From the NCBI GenBank assembly GCA_029257775.1, contig JARIAQ010000054.1, positions 1-64,000 on the forward strand: 64,000 bases of DNA. The letters run 5' to 3'. Below the pieces are notes generated by a model, which made no database searches, was not told the origin of the DNA, and was given only the letters and a program-made list of their open reading frames with translations. This document shows positions 42,211 through 51,838 of this stretch, piece by piece (position 1 is the first letter of the stretch; every line of letters starts with the position of its first letter). This DNA is from Blautia sp. Its GTDB lineage: Bacteria; Bacillota; Clostridia; Lachnospirales; Lachnospiraceae. A program made the translations under genes and the position numbers.

Positions 42211-42830
42211 CTATTTGCTCTCCTAATTCCAAAATATATTTGCCGTTTTTTTCTATTTTTCAGTTCTTCTCTATGCTTGTCTACAACCACCCATGAGATC
42301 AATATATTTCCTATACAGAAAACTGGCTTCACTTTACAAAACAGAGCACTAACTATCCAACAGATATACGTAATCAGTGTCCGATAACTATGAGGATTAA
42401 TACAAATAAGCACAGAAAATAGCAAATACCAAAAAATTAAAAGCCACAAATTTGTCAAAAATGGATAAAGGCCTAAAAGCACTCCAAAGGAAACTGCAAT
42501 TCCCTTTCCTCCATTTTTCTTTCCACCAAGCAAAGGAAAGGCATGTCCAAATACTGGCGCTACCATAACCAATGCAAACCACATGGATGATGTCCCCAGG
42601 TGTCTTCCCGCCAGATATACCGGCAACATTCCTTTTAAAATATCTCCTAATAAAACTAAAATTCCACACAATGCCCCTCCACAAAGAAATGCATTGGTAG
42701 TTCCTGGATTCCCATCACTGCTTTCTTTTCTCACGTCAATTCCTTTTATCATTTTCGGTATTGCATATCCAAACATTAAACTTCCTGATAAATAGCTAAG
42801 TGCAATATAAAATCCGTATTCTATGAACAT
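42207..42830 (-). CDS. plsY: Glycerol-3-phosphate acyltransferase PlsY
   Basis: The product has 207 residues and about five membrane helices. Conserved PlsY motifs: SGSLMFGYAIPK, SSDGNPGTTNAF (motif 1), FGHAFPLLGGKKNGGKGIA (motif 2), and the third region near KVKPVF. It transfers an acyl group from acyl phosphate to glycerol-3-phosphate, the first step of phospholipid synthesis. It forms an operon with the glycosyltransferase. The C-terminus is basic and somewhat longer than usual. Confidence 0.92.
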   Translation of the reverse strand: MFIEYGFYIALSYLSGSLMFGYAIPKMIKGIDVRKESSDGNPGTTNAFLCGGALCGILVLLGDILKGMLPVYLAGRHLGTSSMWFALVMVAPVFGHAFPLLGGKKNGGKGIAVSFGVLLGLYPFLTNLWLLIFWYLLFSVLICINPHSYRTLITYICWIVSALFCKVKPVFCIGNILISWVVVDKHREELKNRKKRQIYFGIRRANR

Positions 42831-42910
42831 TCCTTCACCTTCTGTTTTTTACGCTTCTTTCTTGTGCTCCATGCAATCACTTTATCTTTACAGAACATTC
42901 TATTGCTTAC

Positions 42911-42939
42911 ACTATATCACTTATCCGCATACATATCAA
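42911..42939 (-). promoter_or_regulatory. plsY operon promoter
   Basis: Minus strand: TTGATA (42934-42939), 17-bp spacer, TATAGT (42911-42916), about 80 bp before the plsY ATG. Confidence 0.6.
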
Positions 42940-43013
42940 ATAGAATAATTTCTCCTTTTTCATAACCTATTACCTAATCTTCTTTCAACTAACTTCTATA
43001 AATACACAACAAA

Positions 43014-43044
43014 GGACTTGCAAGGTTTCTGCCCTTTCAAGCCC
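43014..43044 (-). terminator. Hairpin after the 43-residue peptide gene
   Basis: On the minus strand, GGGCTTGAAAGG and CCTTGCAAGTCC form a 12-bp stem with one mismatch and one G-U, followed by TTTGTTG. Probable end of the peptide transcript; the T-tract is weak. Confidence 0.5.
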
Positions 43045-43094
43045 TCTGTTATACCATAGTGATGTTGATACAATCCGAAAATTCTATTTTCTTT

Positions 43095-43226
43095 TTATAG
43101 CAATAACGCCGTCAGTACTTCTATAAGTTTAGATATCGTCAAATATATTGTACCTGAAATTATAATACTACCTAAAATAATTGATAATGCAATCAAAATA
43201 TCTCCTTTGGGAATTTTATTATTCAT
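43095..43226 (-). CDS. 43-residue single-span membrane peptide
   Basis: The peptide reads MNNKIPKGDILIALSIILGS then IIISGTIYLTISKL and IEVLTALLL. It has a short polar start and one long hydrophobic helix. AAAGGAGGAAAAGC directly precedes the ATG, one of the best ribosome sites in the window, and its own promoter lies just upstream. No homolog recognised. The layout (single small hydrophobic peptide, own promoter and hairpin) resembles type I toxins or small membrane regulators, but no antisense RNA was found. Confidence 0.55.
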   Translation of the reverse strand: MNNKIPKGDILIALSIILGSIIISGTIYLTISKLIEVLTALLL

Positions 43227-43248
43227 GCTTTTCCTCCTTTAAGTTTCC

Positions 43249-43277
43249 ATAATACAGGATTTCATTGACTTGTACAA
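43249..43277 (-). promoter_or_regulatory. Promoter of the 43-residue peptide gene
   Basis: Minus strand: TTGTAC (43272-43277), 17-bp spacer, TATTAT (43249-43254), 22 bp before the start codon. Confidence 0.55.
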
Positions 43278-43334
43278 AAAAATATTAACCCATTGGTATC
43301 ACTCCCATCTTTATTTTTTCTCGTACTTCCAATT

Positions 43335-44279
43335 TTAACAATCACCTTGCTTACCGCTTGAAAAGGGTGTTCCCTCCAAATCATACGGTGTCATCTGGTA
43401 AACGTAATAATTTAACCAGTTCGTATACAAATTATTGGCATGTGAACGCCATAAAAGCAATGGTTTATTCTCTGCATGATCTTCCGGATAATATCCTTTT
43501 GGCATTTCAATAGGAAGCCCCTTGCTCAAATCCCTTTTGTATTCTTCATCAAGAGTTACTCTGTCATATTCAGGATGTCCCATGACAAAAATCTGTCTCC
43601 CATCCTTTGCCATAACAAGAAAAACTCCGGCTTCCTCTGACTCCGCTAGAACTGTAAGTTCTTTACAATTATGAATATCTTCAGAAGATATCTCGGTATG
43701 TCTGGAATGTGGAGCAAAAAATACATCATCAAATCCTCTTACTAAGGGAATTTTCCTATTTTCTACTTTATGGGCAAAAATTCCAAAGACTTTTTTATCC
43801 ATCATTCTTTTCTGTAACCCATAATGATAATACAAGCCTGCTTGTGCTGCCCAGCAAAGATAAATAGTAGAAGTTACATTTTCTTTAGACCATTCCATAA
43901 TTTCAGTCATTTCCTTCCAATAGTCCACTTCTTCAAATTCCATCTTTTCTACCGGCGCACCGGTAATAATCATACCATCAAACTTATGCTCTTTCACTTC
44001 ATCAAAGGTCTGATAAAACTTATTCAAATGGCTAGTAGCTGTATTTTTAGAAACATGACTACTCACCATCATAAAAGAAACATCTACCTGTAAAGGTGTA
44101 TTAGACAAAGAGCGCAAAAGCTGTAGTTCTGTCTCTTCCTTTAAAGGCATCAAATTTAAAATCAAAATTTGAACTGGACGAATATCTTGATGAACAGCTC
44201 TTTTTTCATCCATTACAAATATATTCTCTTTTTCTAATATTTCTTTGACTGGTAAATCACTTTGAATTTTAATGGGCAT
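43335..44279 (-). CDS. metA: Homoserine O-acetyltransferase (MetA type)
   Basis: The product has 314 residues. It activates homoserine for methionine synthesis. Catalytic Cys142 is in [12 protein letters not shown]; the His in MGHPEYD and the downstream Glu are kept. Residue 111 is Glu (ITGAPVEKM), which in this family goes with acetyl-CoA rather than succinyl-CoA, so O-acetylhomoserine is the expected product although the family is often named succinyltransferase. It lies 17 bp after cls with no room for a separate promoter or SAM riboswitch. Confidence 0.93.
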   Translation of the reverse strand: MPIKIQSDLPVKEILEKENIFVMDEKRAVHQDIRPVQILILNLMPLKEETELQLLRSLSNTPLQVDVSFMMVSSHVSKNTATSHLNKFYQTFDEVKEHKFDGMIITGAPVEKMEFEEVDYWKEMTEIMEWSKENVTSTIYLCWAAQAGLYYHYGLQKRMMDKKVFGIFAHKVENRKIPLVRGFDDVFFAPHSRHTEISSEDIHNCKELTVLAESEEAGVFLVMAKDGRQIFVMGHPEYDRVTLDEEYKRDLSKGLPIEMPKGYYPEDHAENKPLLLWRSHANNLYTNWLNYYVYQMTPYDLEGTPFSSGKQGDC

Positions 44280-44296
44280 TTCTTTTTCTCCTTTTT

Positions 44297-45856
44297 CTAC
44301 ATAAGAGGTGCAAACATACGCAAAATTCTTCCTGTAATACGCATTGCTAAATTCTGACGTTTATAATCAGATGGTTGCATCTTAATACACTTTTGTAAAG
44401 TTGTTTGAAAATCTTTTTCGATTTCTAAAATCTGCGAATTTTTATACATCATTACACCACATTCAAAATGGTGAAACAAACTTCGATAATCCAAATTAAC
44501 TGTTCCCACTACTGCTTTTTCATCATCTGAAACAAAAACTTTTGCATGCACAAACCCCGGCTCATACTCATGAATTTCCACCCCTGCTTCCAAAAGTTCA
44601 TTATAATACGTCTTTGCAACAGCAAATGCTGTCTTTTTATCTGGAATATGCGGCATAATAATAGATACCTCTACACCTCTTTTAGCAGCATAAGTAAGAG
44701 CCATAAGCATTTCATAATCTAAAATTAAATATGGTGTCATAATATGTACATAGTTTTTTGCCGTATTTAAAATATCAAGATATACTTTTTTTCCAACACG
44801 TTCTTTTCCAAAAGGACATACATCATAAGGAATAAGATATCCATCGCTTGGCATACGAAAACTTATTGGTGTTCTATATCTCCCATAATCTTCTTCCTTT
44901 GTTTCAGAAACATTCCACATTTCTAAAAACATATAGGTAAAACGTTCTGCTGCTTTTCCGGTAAGCTTCACAGCTGTATCCTTCCAATGTCCAAATCGCA
45001 TCTTCTGATTAATATACTCATCTGCTAAATTTGTTCCACCAGTAAATGCAACCTTTCCATCGATTACCATAATTTTCCTATGATCTCTGTTATTATAATG
45101 TGTAGAAAATATAGGCTTAATCGGTGCAAACATTTTACATTTAATTCCTTCTGCCTCCAAAAGCTTTGGATAAAAATAAGGTAAAAGCGCTAATACACAC
45201 ATACCGTCATACATAACACGCACTTCCACGCCTTCTCTTACTTTTTTCTTTAAAATCTCTAAAATGCTGTTCCACATTTTTCCATCTTCTACAATAAAAA
45301 ATTCTAAGAAAATAAACTTTTCTGCTTTTTCCATCTCCGCTAGCATATCCGGAAATTGATGATCTCCAAGAGGATAATAGACTACTTGTGTCTGATCATA
45401 AACAGGACAATTGTCATATTCTTCCATATATTGAACAAAATGACCCATTTGTGCATTTTCTTCTTTTAATCGCTTTTTCACTTCTGTATTCTGTGGTGTA
45501 TACTGTTTTGTAAATTTAGAAAGGAACTGTAAACGCCTAAAAATCATTTTTGTACCCAACTGTGTTGTTGCATACAAGTAAAAAAATGCGCCAAATACAG
45601 GAAAAATGACCAATGGAAGCATCCATACCAATTTAAAGTCCGGACTTTCATTGCTGTTAAAAAGATGTAAAACTACGCTGACACTTAACACTACAAATAA
45701 TAAATAAAAGATATAGCTATAATCTTTTAACCAAATGTAGGTCACTGCCAACAACACAAATTGGATAATAAACGCAAATACTACAAACAGCGTTCTTCCA
45801 AATATAATTTTCTTAACTCCCTGAATTCCCTTTTCCTTTAATTCTTCCGTTTTCAT
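44297..45856 (-). CDS. cls: Cardiolipin synthase
   Basis: The product has 519 residues. Two N-terminal membrane helices (about 20-70) are followed by two phospholipase D domains with HxKxxxxD motifs: HRKIMVIDG and HAKVFVSDD. It joins two phosphatidylglycerols to give cardiolipin and glycerol at the membrane. The gene starts 5 bp after ligA, and metA follows, so it is inside one leftward operon. Confidence 0.92.
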   Translation of the reverse strand: MKTEELKEKGIQGVKKIIFGRTLFVVFAFIIQFVLLAVTYIWLKDYSYIFYLLFVVLSVSVVLHLFNSNESPDFKLVWMLPLVIFPVFGAFFYLYATTQLGTKMIFRRLQFLSKFTKQYTPQNTEVKKRLKEENAQMGHFVQYMEEYDNCPVYDQTQVVYYPLGDHQFPDMLAEMEKAEKFIFLEFFIVEDGKMWNSILEILKKKVREGVEVRVMYDGMCVLALLPYFYPKLLEAEGIKCKMFAPIKPIFSTHYNNRDHRKIMVIDGKVAFTGGTNLADEYINQKMRFGHWKDTAVKLTGKAAERFTYMFLEMWNVSETKEEDYGRYRTPISFRMPSDGYLIPYDVCPFGKERVGKKVYLDILNTAKNYVHIMTPYLILDYEMLMALTYAAKRGVEVSIIMPHIPDKKTAFAVAKTYYNELLEAGVEIHEYEPGFVHAKVFVSDDEKAVVGTVNLDYRSLFHHFECGVMMYKNSQILEIEKDFQTTLQKCIKMQPSDYKRQNLAMRITGRILRMFAPLM

Positions 45857-45861
45857 AAGTT

Positions 45862-47814
45862 TTATATACCTGCCATTTTTATAAAATCATCTTCTGATAA
45901 AATTGCAATTCCAAGTTCTTTTGCTTTCTTATTTTTAGATGAATTTGATGTTGTATCATTATTAATCAAATAGTGTGTCTTGGAAGTTACACTACCTGTT
46001 ACTTTTCCCCCTCTTTTTTCAATTTCCTCTTTCAATTCTGCCCTATTCGCAAAATGAGTGACACTTCCTGTAATTACAAACTGCTTACCTTCTAAAACTG
46101 AATTTTCTTCTTTTTTTACTTCTTCTAATTTCAAATGAGACAACAAATGACGAAACTTCTTTAATTTTTCTTCATCTGCAAAATATTCCGTATAAGTTTT
46201 TGCAATTACAGGACCAATTCCTTCTATTCTACTAATTTCTTCCTCTTTTGCTACTATCATTTTTTCAATATCGTATTGAAATGCCTTGCAAATAAGTTTA
46301 GCATTAGCTAGTCCAATATTTGCTATCCCCAAGCTATAAAGCACTCGGGGTAAAGTAGTATGTTTTGCTTTCTCTAAACTTAAAATAAGATTATCATACG
46401 ATTTCTGTCCAAAACCTTCCATTGATAATATCTTATCTTTATGCTTTTCAATTTCAAAAATATCTCCAAAATCTTTAATAAATCCTTTTAAGATAAATTT
46501 CTCTAATGTCGCCTCTGACAAACCATCAATATTCATGGCATCTCTACTTACAAATAATGTAAAAGCTTTAATCTTTTTTGCCTGACATTCATCATTCATA
46601 CAATATAATGCTTCTACCTCATTTGTCTTAATAATTCTTGCTTCTTTTTTACATACTGGACATATTTTAGGAATATTTAGATTTCCACTTCTTGTCAGAT
46701 TTTCTGCAATCTGAGGAATAATCATGTTTGCCTTATATACTTGAATTTTATCCCCAATTCCAAGTTCAAGTTCCTTCATAATACTAATATTGTGTACGCT
46801 GGCCCGACTTACTGTAGTGCCTTCCAACTCCACTGGTTCAAAAATAGCTACTGGATTAATAAGCCCCGTTCTTGATGCACTCCATTCAATCTCTTTTAAA
46901 GTAGTTTCTCTAATTTCATCTTTCCATTTAAAAGCAAATGCGTTTCTTGGAAACTTAGCAGTACTTCCCAAAGATTCTCCATAAGCAATATCATCATATA
47001 AAACAACAAGTCCATCCGATGGAAAGTCATTTTGCGATACTTGTTTGGCAAAGTAATTCATAGCTTCATCTAATGTTTTTCCAGTAACTACACGATATTC
47101 CACCACATCAAACCCTTGTTCTTTCAGCCAACAAAACTGCTTCTCCCGTGAATTATAAAAATCAACTCCCTCTGCTTTCACTAAAGAAAAGGCATAAAAA
47201 TTCACATTTCTCTTTGCAGTAATTTCATTATTTAACTGTCTTACAGAACCGCTACACAAATTTCTGGGATTTTTATATTTCGCATCTACATCTTCTATCT
47301 GTTTATTAATTTTTTCGAAATCAGAATAGGTAATAATCGCTTCCCCTCGCAATACAAGCTCTCCTTGATATGCAATGTGCAAGGGAATATTTTTAAAAAC
47401 TTTTGCATTTCCAGTAATTACCTCTCCTACTGTACCGTTCCCTCTTGTTACTGCCTTCATAAGTTTACCGTCACGGTAAGTAAGTACAATGGTAAGTCCG
47501 TCTAGTTTCCATGAAAGCAACGATTTCTGCTCTCCAATAAATGCTCTTAACTCTTCTACATCTTTTGTTTTATCAAGGGATAACATGGGACTTTCATGGG
47601 CTTCTTTTGGTAATTCATCCAAAGCTTCATATCCTACGGAAATCGTGGGACTTCCTGCTAAAACTACACCTGTTTCTTTTTCTAACTGCACCAATTCGTC
47701 ATATAATTTATCATATTCAAAATTACTTATAATTTCTCTATCTTCTTGATAATAAGCCTTTGAAGCCTCTTTTAAAATCTTTACTAATTCTTTCATTCTT
47801 TTCATTTTATCCAT
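45862..47814 (-). CDS. ligA: NAD-dependent DNA ligase LigA
   Basis: The product has 650 residues, slightly short of the usual 670. It seals nicks using NAD+. Order: adenylation domain with active-site Lys103 in LLSWKLDGLTIV, OB-fold (about 315-390), C4 zinc finger (CPVCKKEARI and YCMNDECQAKK), helix-hairpin-helix region (IANIGLANAKLICKAF, IEGIGPVIAK) and a C-terminal BRCT (EGKQFVITGSVTHFANR). SWKLDG in place of the usual LKIDG marks a divergent branch. GGAGG lies 9 bases before the ATG. Confidence 0.93.
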   Translation of the reverse strand: MDKMKRMKELVKILKEASKAYYQEDREIISNFEYDKLYDELVQLEKETGVVLAGSPTISVGYEALDELPKEAHESPMLSLDKTKDVEELRAFIGEQKSLLSWKLDGLTIVLTYRDGKLMKAVTRGNGTVGEVITGNAKVFKNIPLHIAYQGELVLRGEAIITYSDFEKINKQIEDVDAKYKNPRNLCSGSVRQLNNEITAKRNVNFYAFSLVKAEGVDFYNSREKQFCWLKEQGFDVVEYRVVTGKTLDEAMNYFAKQVSQNDFPSDGLVVLYDDIAYGESLGSTAKFPRNAFAFKWKDEIRETTLKEIEWSASRTGLINPVAIFEPVELEGTTVSRASVHNISIMKELELGIGDKIQVYKANMIIPQIAENLTRSGNLNIPKICPVCKKEARIIKTNEVEALYCMNDECQAKKIKAFTLFVSRDAMNIDGLSEATLEKFILKGFIKDFGDIFEIEKHKDKILSMEGFGQKSYDNLILSLEKAKHTTLPRVLYSLGIANIGLANAKLICKAFQYDIEKMIVAKEEEISRIEGIGPVIAKTYTEYFADEEKLKKFRHLLSHLKLEEVKKEENSVLEGKQFVITGSVTHFANRAELKEEIEKRGGKVTGSVTSKTHYLINNDTTSNSSKNKKAKELGIAILSEDDFIKMAGI

Positions 47815-47836
47815 GCTCTGAAGCCTCCATCCTTTA

Positions 47837-48625
47837 CTATCTTTTTCTTACCCTAGAAGGATTTCTATATTTTCCTGCATTTTTTACAGGTTTCTTTTCT
47901 TGCATCAATAGAGAGTCCTTCCCTCTATTTTTCTTTATTGCAATCTGCCTTTTTAGCTCATCCATTTCTTTTTGAGTTGCCTCACGATAGCTTCCTACCG
48001 GCAGATCTCCTAATTCAATATTCATAATTCGAATTCTTTTTAATGTCACTACTTCATATCCCAAATAATTACACATTCGCCTAATTTGACGATTTAATCC
48101 TTGTGTAAGAGTAATTCGAAAAGTTGTTTCATTTTCACGCTCTACTTTACACTTTCTAGTGATTGTTCCTAAAATAGGAACACCATCTCGCATTTTTTGT
48201 AAAAATTCCTCTGTCAATAATTTATCTACGGATACAAGGTACTCTTTTTCATGATAACTTCCTGCTTTCATAATCTGATTTACCAAATCTCCCTGATTAG
48301 TAAGAAACAATAATCCTTCAGAATCTTTATCTAATCTACCTATATAATATACCCGAATCGGATAATTTATATAGGAAATCACATTTTTTTTAACCTGTGG
48401 ATTTGTTGTACATTCTATCCCTTTTGGTTTATGAAATATCAAAAGTACTTTCTTTTCTTCACGCTTTATGACTTTTCCATTTACTTTAATTTCTTGAAAG
48501 TCTTCTACTTGCATACCATGTTCAGCAAGTTTTCCGTCTACCGTTACACAACCTTCCTCTATAAAACGATCAGCCTCACGCCTGGAACATATACCAGCAT
48601 CACTTAAGTATTTATTTAAACGCAT
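47837..48625 (-). CDS. 23S rRNA pseudouridine synthase RluF-like
   Basis: The product has 262 residues. An N-terminal S4 RNA-binding domain (MRLNKYLSDAGICSRREADR) is followed by the RsuA/RluB/E/F catalytic domain with GRLDKDSEGLLFLTNQG (catalytic Asp) and GLNRQIRRMCNYLGYEV, which points to the RluF branch. The C-terminus is a basic tail. GGAGGAG precedes the ATG. It is the first gene of an operon with ligA, cls and metA. The exact modified uridine is inferred from the subfamily. Confidence 0.88.
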   Translation of the reverse strand: MRLNKYLSDAGICSRREADRFIEEGCVTVDGKLAEHGMQVEDFQEIKVNGKVIKREEKKVLLIFHKPKGIECTTNPQVKKNVISYINYPIRVYYIGRLDKDSEGLLFLTNQGDLVNQIMKAGSYHEKEYLVSVDKLLTEEFLQKMRDGVPILGTITRKCKVERENETTFRITLTQGLNRQIRRMCNYLGYEVVTLKRIRIMNIELGDLPVGSYREATQKEMDELKRQIAIKKNRGKDSLLMQEKKPVKNAGKYRNPSRVRKR

Positions 48626-48714
48626 AACTCCTCCTTCATTTTCTGACAGGAATACCCCAATAACGTCTTACAGATATTTCCATAAATCGCTATCAGGGTA
48701 TCTATCTTCTAGCA

Positions 48715-49842
48715 TTACTCCTGCACATATATATTCAGACTTCCATCTTCCATAAGATAATACGATTTTCCTCCAATAGTAATCCAGCCTGTAGCCATAA
48801 CTCCATCTTCATGGAAATAATACTGCTTACCATTGATTTTTCTCCATCCCGTCATAAGTTTGGAATTTGCAAGATAATAATACTTACCGTTTGATACAAC
48901 CCAACCATCCTGCAACTCGCCTTGTTCTGTAAGATAATACCATTTACCATGGTCCTCAAACAAGCCTGTTCTAACACTACCATCTTCATTTAAAAAATAC
49001 CATTTACCATCTTTTTTCAACCAACCGGTTTGTCCTACAATCCCCTCTTCTGTAAGATAATAATATTTTCCTCCAATCGATACCCATCCTCGTTTTTCCT
49101 GTCCGTCCGGTCCTACAAAATGCTTCTGTCCATCCTCATTAATCCAAGCATTTTTTACCATGGCACCATTGGCATTCATGTAATAACGCTCTCCGTGATC
49201 TGTAATCCAACCGGTAGCCATTGTCCCATCTTCTCTGAAAAAATAATATTCTCCATCTATATATTCCCAACCATAGGCAATAGCGCCATACTCATCACGA
49301 TAATAATATTTATCATCTTTTAGTCCCCAACCTGCAGATATGGTTCCATCCTCATTAAAAAGATACTGAATACCATCTACTTCTGTCATTCCAGTAGCTA
49401 TTGCACCATTCTCTTTAAAATAATAATGTTGTCCATCTATATCTGTCCATCCCACTGCTGGAGAACCGTCTTCATTTAAATAATAGGTACCACTATCATC
49501 TGTAAACCATCCAACTACAAGTGAACCATCAGAATTCCTGTAAAAAAGCTGTCCTTTATCCTGTATCCAACCTGTTTTTACATAGCCCTTTTCATCAAAA
49601 TAATACGTAATTCCATCCAACACCTGACTATTATTCTGAATAACTGAACCATCAGAATATACAAATCGGCGTCCGTTTTCATTATAGACCCAGTGATCTT
49701 CTTTTTTGGCTTCTTTTCTATTTTCATAGCTAATCATAGAATGTTTTATTAACATAAATCCATACTGAGGTGCTACAATAAAAAAAGATCCTGCCAAAAA
49801 AACAGGAATTGCAATAAGAACTCCTTTTTTGGTAATTTTCAT
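48715..49842 (-). CDS. Cell-wall/choline-binding repeat protein
   Basis: The product has 375 residues. After a membrane or signal segment (about 5-27), residues from about 50 to the end are about fifteen aromatic repeats of roughly 20 residues (forms such as GWIQDKGQLFYRNSDGSLVV, GWKYIDGEYYFFREDGTMAT-like GWEYIDGEYYFFREDG), typical of CW_binding/glucan-binding repeats. No catalytic domain is attached, so it is probably a surface scaffold or adhesin. Translation continues to the repeat array end without any enzyme module. Confidence 0.88.
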   Translation of the reverse strand: MKITKKGVLIAIPVFLAGSFFIVAPQYGFMLIKHSMISYENRKEAKKEDHWVYNENGRRFVYSDGSVIQNNSQVLDGITYYFDEKGYVKTGWIQDKGQLFYRNSDGSLVVGWFTDDSGTYYLNEDGSPAVGWTDIDGQHYYFKENGAIATGMTEVDGIQYLFNEDGTISAGWGLKDDKYYYRDEYGAIAYGWEYIDGEYYFFREDGTMATGWITDHGERYYMNANGAMVKNAWINEDGQKHFVGPDGQEKRGWVSIGGKYYYLTEEGIVGQTGWLKKDGKWYFLNEDGSVRTGLFEDHGKWYYLTEQGELQDGWVVSNGKYYYLANSKLMTGWRKINGKQYYFHEDGVMATGWITIGGKSYYLMEDGSLNIYVQE

Positions 49843-49869
49843 TTTTTTTCCTCTTTATTGTGCAAACAC

Positions 49870-49910
49870 CCTGACAACTAACACTCTTGTGCTTGCTGCC
49901 AGGGTATATT
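49870..49910 (-). terminator. Hairpin between the SH3 and repeat-protein genes
   Basis: On the minus strand, ACCCTGGCA and TGTCAGGGT form a stem with a 20-base loop. The following T-tract is weak, so it may act as a processing or partial stop site. Confidence 0.4.
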
Positions 49911-50816
49911 TTACTGAACTAAATCACCGAATACATAGGCTTCTTGACCTTTATATTCTACCTTTATCCAATTATCTGATGCGTTTTCCAGTTTCTTTAC
50001 CTGCTCCCCTGCCTGTAATTTTCCTAAAGTTTCTGCATTTGCGTTTGCTTCAGAACGTACATTACAGCTTTCTTTTGCTGTCAACATATCACCATTATCA
50101 GCCATCTGGGCTGTATTGACTTTTTCGCCTAACTCTTCTTCAAATTTCTTTAGGCTATCATCAGACGCTATTGCTGCATCCAGCTTTTCTTCTGTTTCTG
50201 AAATCAGTTCTGCTACATCCTTTTCCTGCCTTGTTTTTTCGATACATTCCTGAACTTCAGCATTTGTATCATCATTTTGGATAACATATTTTCCTTCTTC
50301 GTTTTTATAAACATACAGTTCAGATAATCCCGGAGCCGGTGTATTAATATCTTTAAACTTTAATTCATAAGCTGCAAATACCACATAACTATCATCAGCA
50401 AGTCCCTTTTTTGTATAAACTGTCACATCATTATAAGATTCAATATAAGTAGCATTTGTTACTTTTGTTTCATCTGTCACATTAAAATTATCCGTCAACT
50501 CTTTCATCTTGGTAATATCTTTTTCTCCCCAAGCAGAGTAAAACGATTCGATTAAGGCATTTACTTCAGGATATGCATTCTTTTCAAGAGCATTCTCATC
50601 TTCCTTTTCAGATTTCTCTTCATCTGATTTTTTGGAATCTGTGGACTCTTTCTTTTGTTCTGTTTTCTTTATTGGTTCATTTTCCTTTTTATTAGAAGAA
50701 TTTCCCGTAATTGCTTTTATTCCAAAAAATAATAACAACAGAACAGCCAGAATTGCCAGACCCAGAAGAATATACCTCAGATTATCCGAGAGCCATTCTC
50801 TGAAATTGTCTAACAT
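49911..50816 (-). CDS. Membrane-anchored SH3b-domain protein
   Basis: The product has 301 residues. One membrane helix (about 15-33, YILLGLAILAVLLLLFFGIK) is followed by a Lys/Glu-rich linker (about 40-80), an NTF2-like or helical central part (FYSAWGEKDITKMKELTDNF), and a C-terminal bacterial SH3 domain (CNVRSEANANAETLGKLQAG and WIKVEYKGQEAYVFGDLV). It probably binds the cell wall on the outer face. The tRNA-Arg gene is just upstream in the same direction. Confidence 0.85.
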   Translation of the reverse strand: MLDNFREWLSDNLRYILLGLAILAVLLLLFFGIKAITGNSSNKKENEPIKKTEQKKESTDSKKSDEEKSEKEDENALEKNAYPEVNALIESFYSAWGEKDITKMKELTDNFNVTDETKVTNATYIESYNDVTVYTKKGLADDSYVVFAAYELKFKDINTPAPGLSELYVYKNEEGKYVIQNDDTNAEVQECIEKTRQEKDVAELISETEEKLDAAIASDDSLKKFEEELGEKVNTAQMADNGDMLTAKESCNVRSEANANAETLGKLQAGEQVKKLENASDNWIKVEYKGQEAYVFGDLVQ

Positions 50817-50866
50817 ATTTGTCCTCCTTATGTTCCCTTATTTCTATGCTCTCCCCAAAGCACAAA

Positions 50867-50939
50867 CACACCCGGAGGGAATCGAACCCCCGACACGTGG
50901 TACCGGAAACCACTGCTCTATCCCCTGAGCTACGAGTGC
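50867..50939 (-). tRNA. tRNA-Arg (anticodon CCG)
   Basis: Minus strand, 73 nt. Acceptor arms GCACTCG and CGGGTGT pair with two G-U pairs. The D arm (GCTC-AGGGGATA-GAGC), anticodon stem GTGGT/ACCAC with loop TTCCGGT, and T arm GGGGGTTCGATTCCCTC are complete. Loop bases 34-36 are CCG, which reads CGG (Arg). The 3' CCA is not encoded. Confidence 0.95.
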
Positions 50940-50961
50940 ATATAATTCTAATATCTCGGTT

Positions 50962-50990
50962 ATCATAGCATATTTTTTTTCACTTGTAAA
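50962..50990 (-). promoter_or_regulatory. tRNA-Arg promoter
   Basis: Minus strand: TTTACA (50985-50990), 17-bp spacer, TATGAT (50962-50967) with an extended TGC. Confidence 0.65.
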
Positions 50991-51045
50991 GTCTTTGCCA
51001 GTTTCGCTAAAATGCAAACACTTAATAGATAGATTATAAATATCT

Positions 51046-51067
51046 CCCCTTTTCTGAAGAAAAGGGG
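51046..51067 (-). terminator. Terminator-like hairpin after the class B sortase gene
   Basis: CCCCTTTTC and GAAAAGGGG form a 9-bp stem with a 4-base loop, in AT-rich sequence at the end of the pilus operon. Confidence 0.65.
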
Positions 51068-51085
51068 AATATTATAATTTTATCA

Positions 51086-51838
51086 CTACAATACGAATTT
51101 TTCTTTGGTTAAAATAAAATTTAGAACCAACCGATGTGTACCACCTGCATGTCCATGACAAGTAACTAATGAAAGAACTTGTACTGTTTTCTTTTTTGAT
51201 AATTCCAGGTTGATCAAACTTCTTTTTTCCAAATCACATACAATTTCTTCTTCATTACTATATATACTGGATTCTCCTTCTAACTCAAAAATAGAATCCA
51301 TAGCTTCGCATTGAAAAATAGATATTAACTCCATTTCTTTTGTTCTCTCTTTAGTATATAAATAAGCTTTTCTATGATTTTTTGCATAATCTTCATTTTG
51401 ATATTCCTTCAAACCGCCAAACATCTGCCCAGAAATCATATTATGTCCATAAATACAAATATGAAAATCCTGATTCAAATCAACTTTATTAAATGCAAAT
51501 ATAGAACCTAGCGGATTTACTTTTCCTTTAAAATCCTTTTCCAAATACTCCTGATCATTATCCCCTATTAAAATTGGATAATCTATCTTAGTTCCAGGTA
51601 TATAAATCCAGCCAGCAATGTCTTCATTGACTTTTTCCAATGCTTCAAAATCCATATATCGGTTGAATGGATTATCTGCATCCAAATCTTTTTGATTTCC
51701 GTCAGGAACTTTTACAACCTGTTTTTTTAAAAATTCCTGTTCATTTTCTGTATTTATGAATAATTGTAACTCTCTTATCCCCAACGTTACAAAAATCAAC
51801 ATCAAACATACGAATACACCATTTATCCATCTTCTCAT
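51086..51838 (-). CDS. Class B sortase
   Basis: The product has 250 residues. After a membrane anchor (about 5-23), it shows class B features: INEDIAGWIYIPGTKIDYPI-like (NEDIAGWIYIPGTKIDYPIL), ICIYGHNMISGQMFGGLKEY with the catalytic His, LSLVTCHGHAGGTHRLVLNF with the catalytic Cys and Arg. It overlaps the minor pilin gene by 4 bp. In a pilus locus with a separate class C sortase, it may anchor the base pilin, which has an unusual APQTG signal. Confidence 0.9.
   Translation of the reverse strand: MRRWINGVFVCLMLIFVTLGIRELQLFINTENEQEFLKKQVVKVPDGNQKDLDADNPFNRYMDFEALEKVNEDIAGWIYIPGTKIDYPILIGDNDQEYLEKDFKGKVNPLGSIFAFNKVDLNQDFHICIYGHNMISGQMFGGLKEYQNEDYAKNHRKAYLYTKERTKEMELISIFQCEAMDSIFELEGESSIYSNEEEIVCDLEKRSLINLELSKKKTVQVLSLVTCHGHAGGTHRLVLNFILTKEKFVL

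Noticed and set aside
43335..44279. Homoserine O-succinyltransferase name for MetA
   Set aside because: Glu at position 111 goes with acetyl-CoA use in this family, so acetyltransferase is the better call.
48715..49842. CRISPR-like repeat array in the 48.7-49.8 kb region
   Set aside because: The periodicity is at protein level (about 20-residue aromatic repeats) and DNA repeats are imperfect, without spacers.
50867..50939. tRNA-Arg as an integration site of a mobile element
   Set aside because: No integrase and no repeat of the tRNA 3' end were seen nearby.
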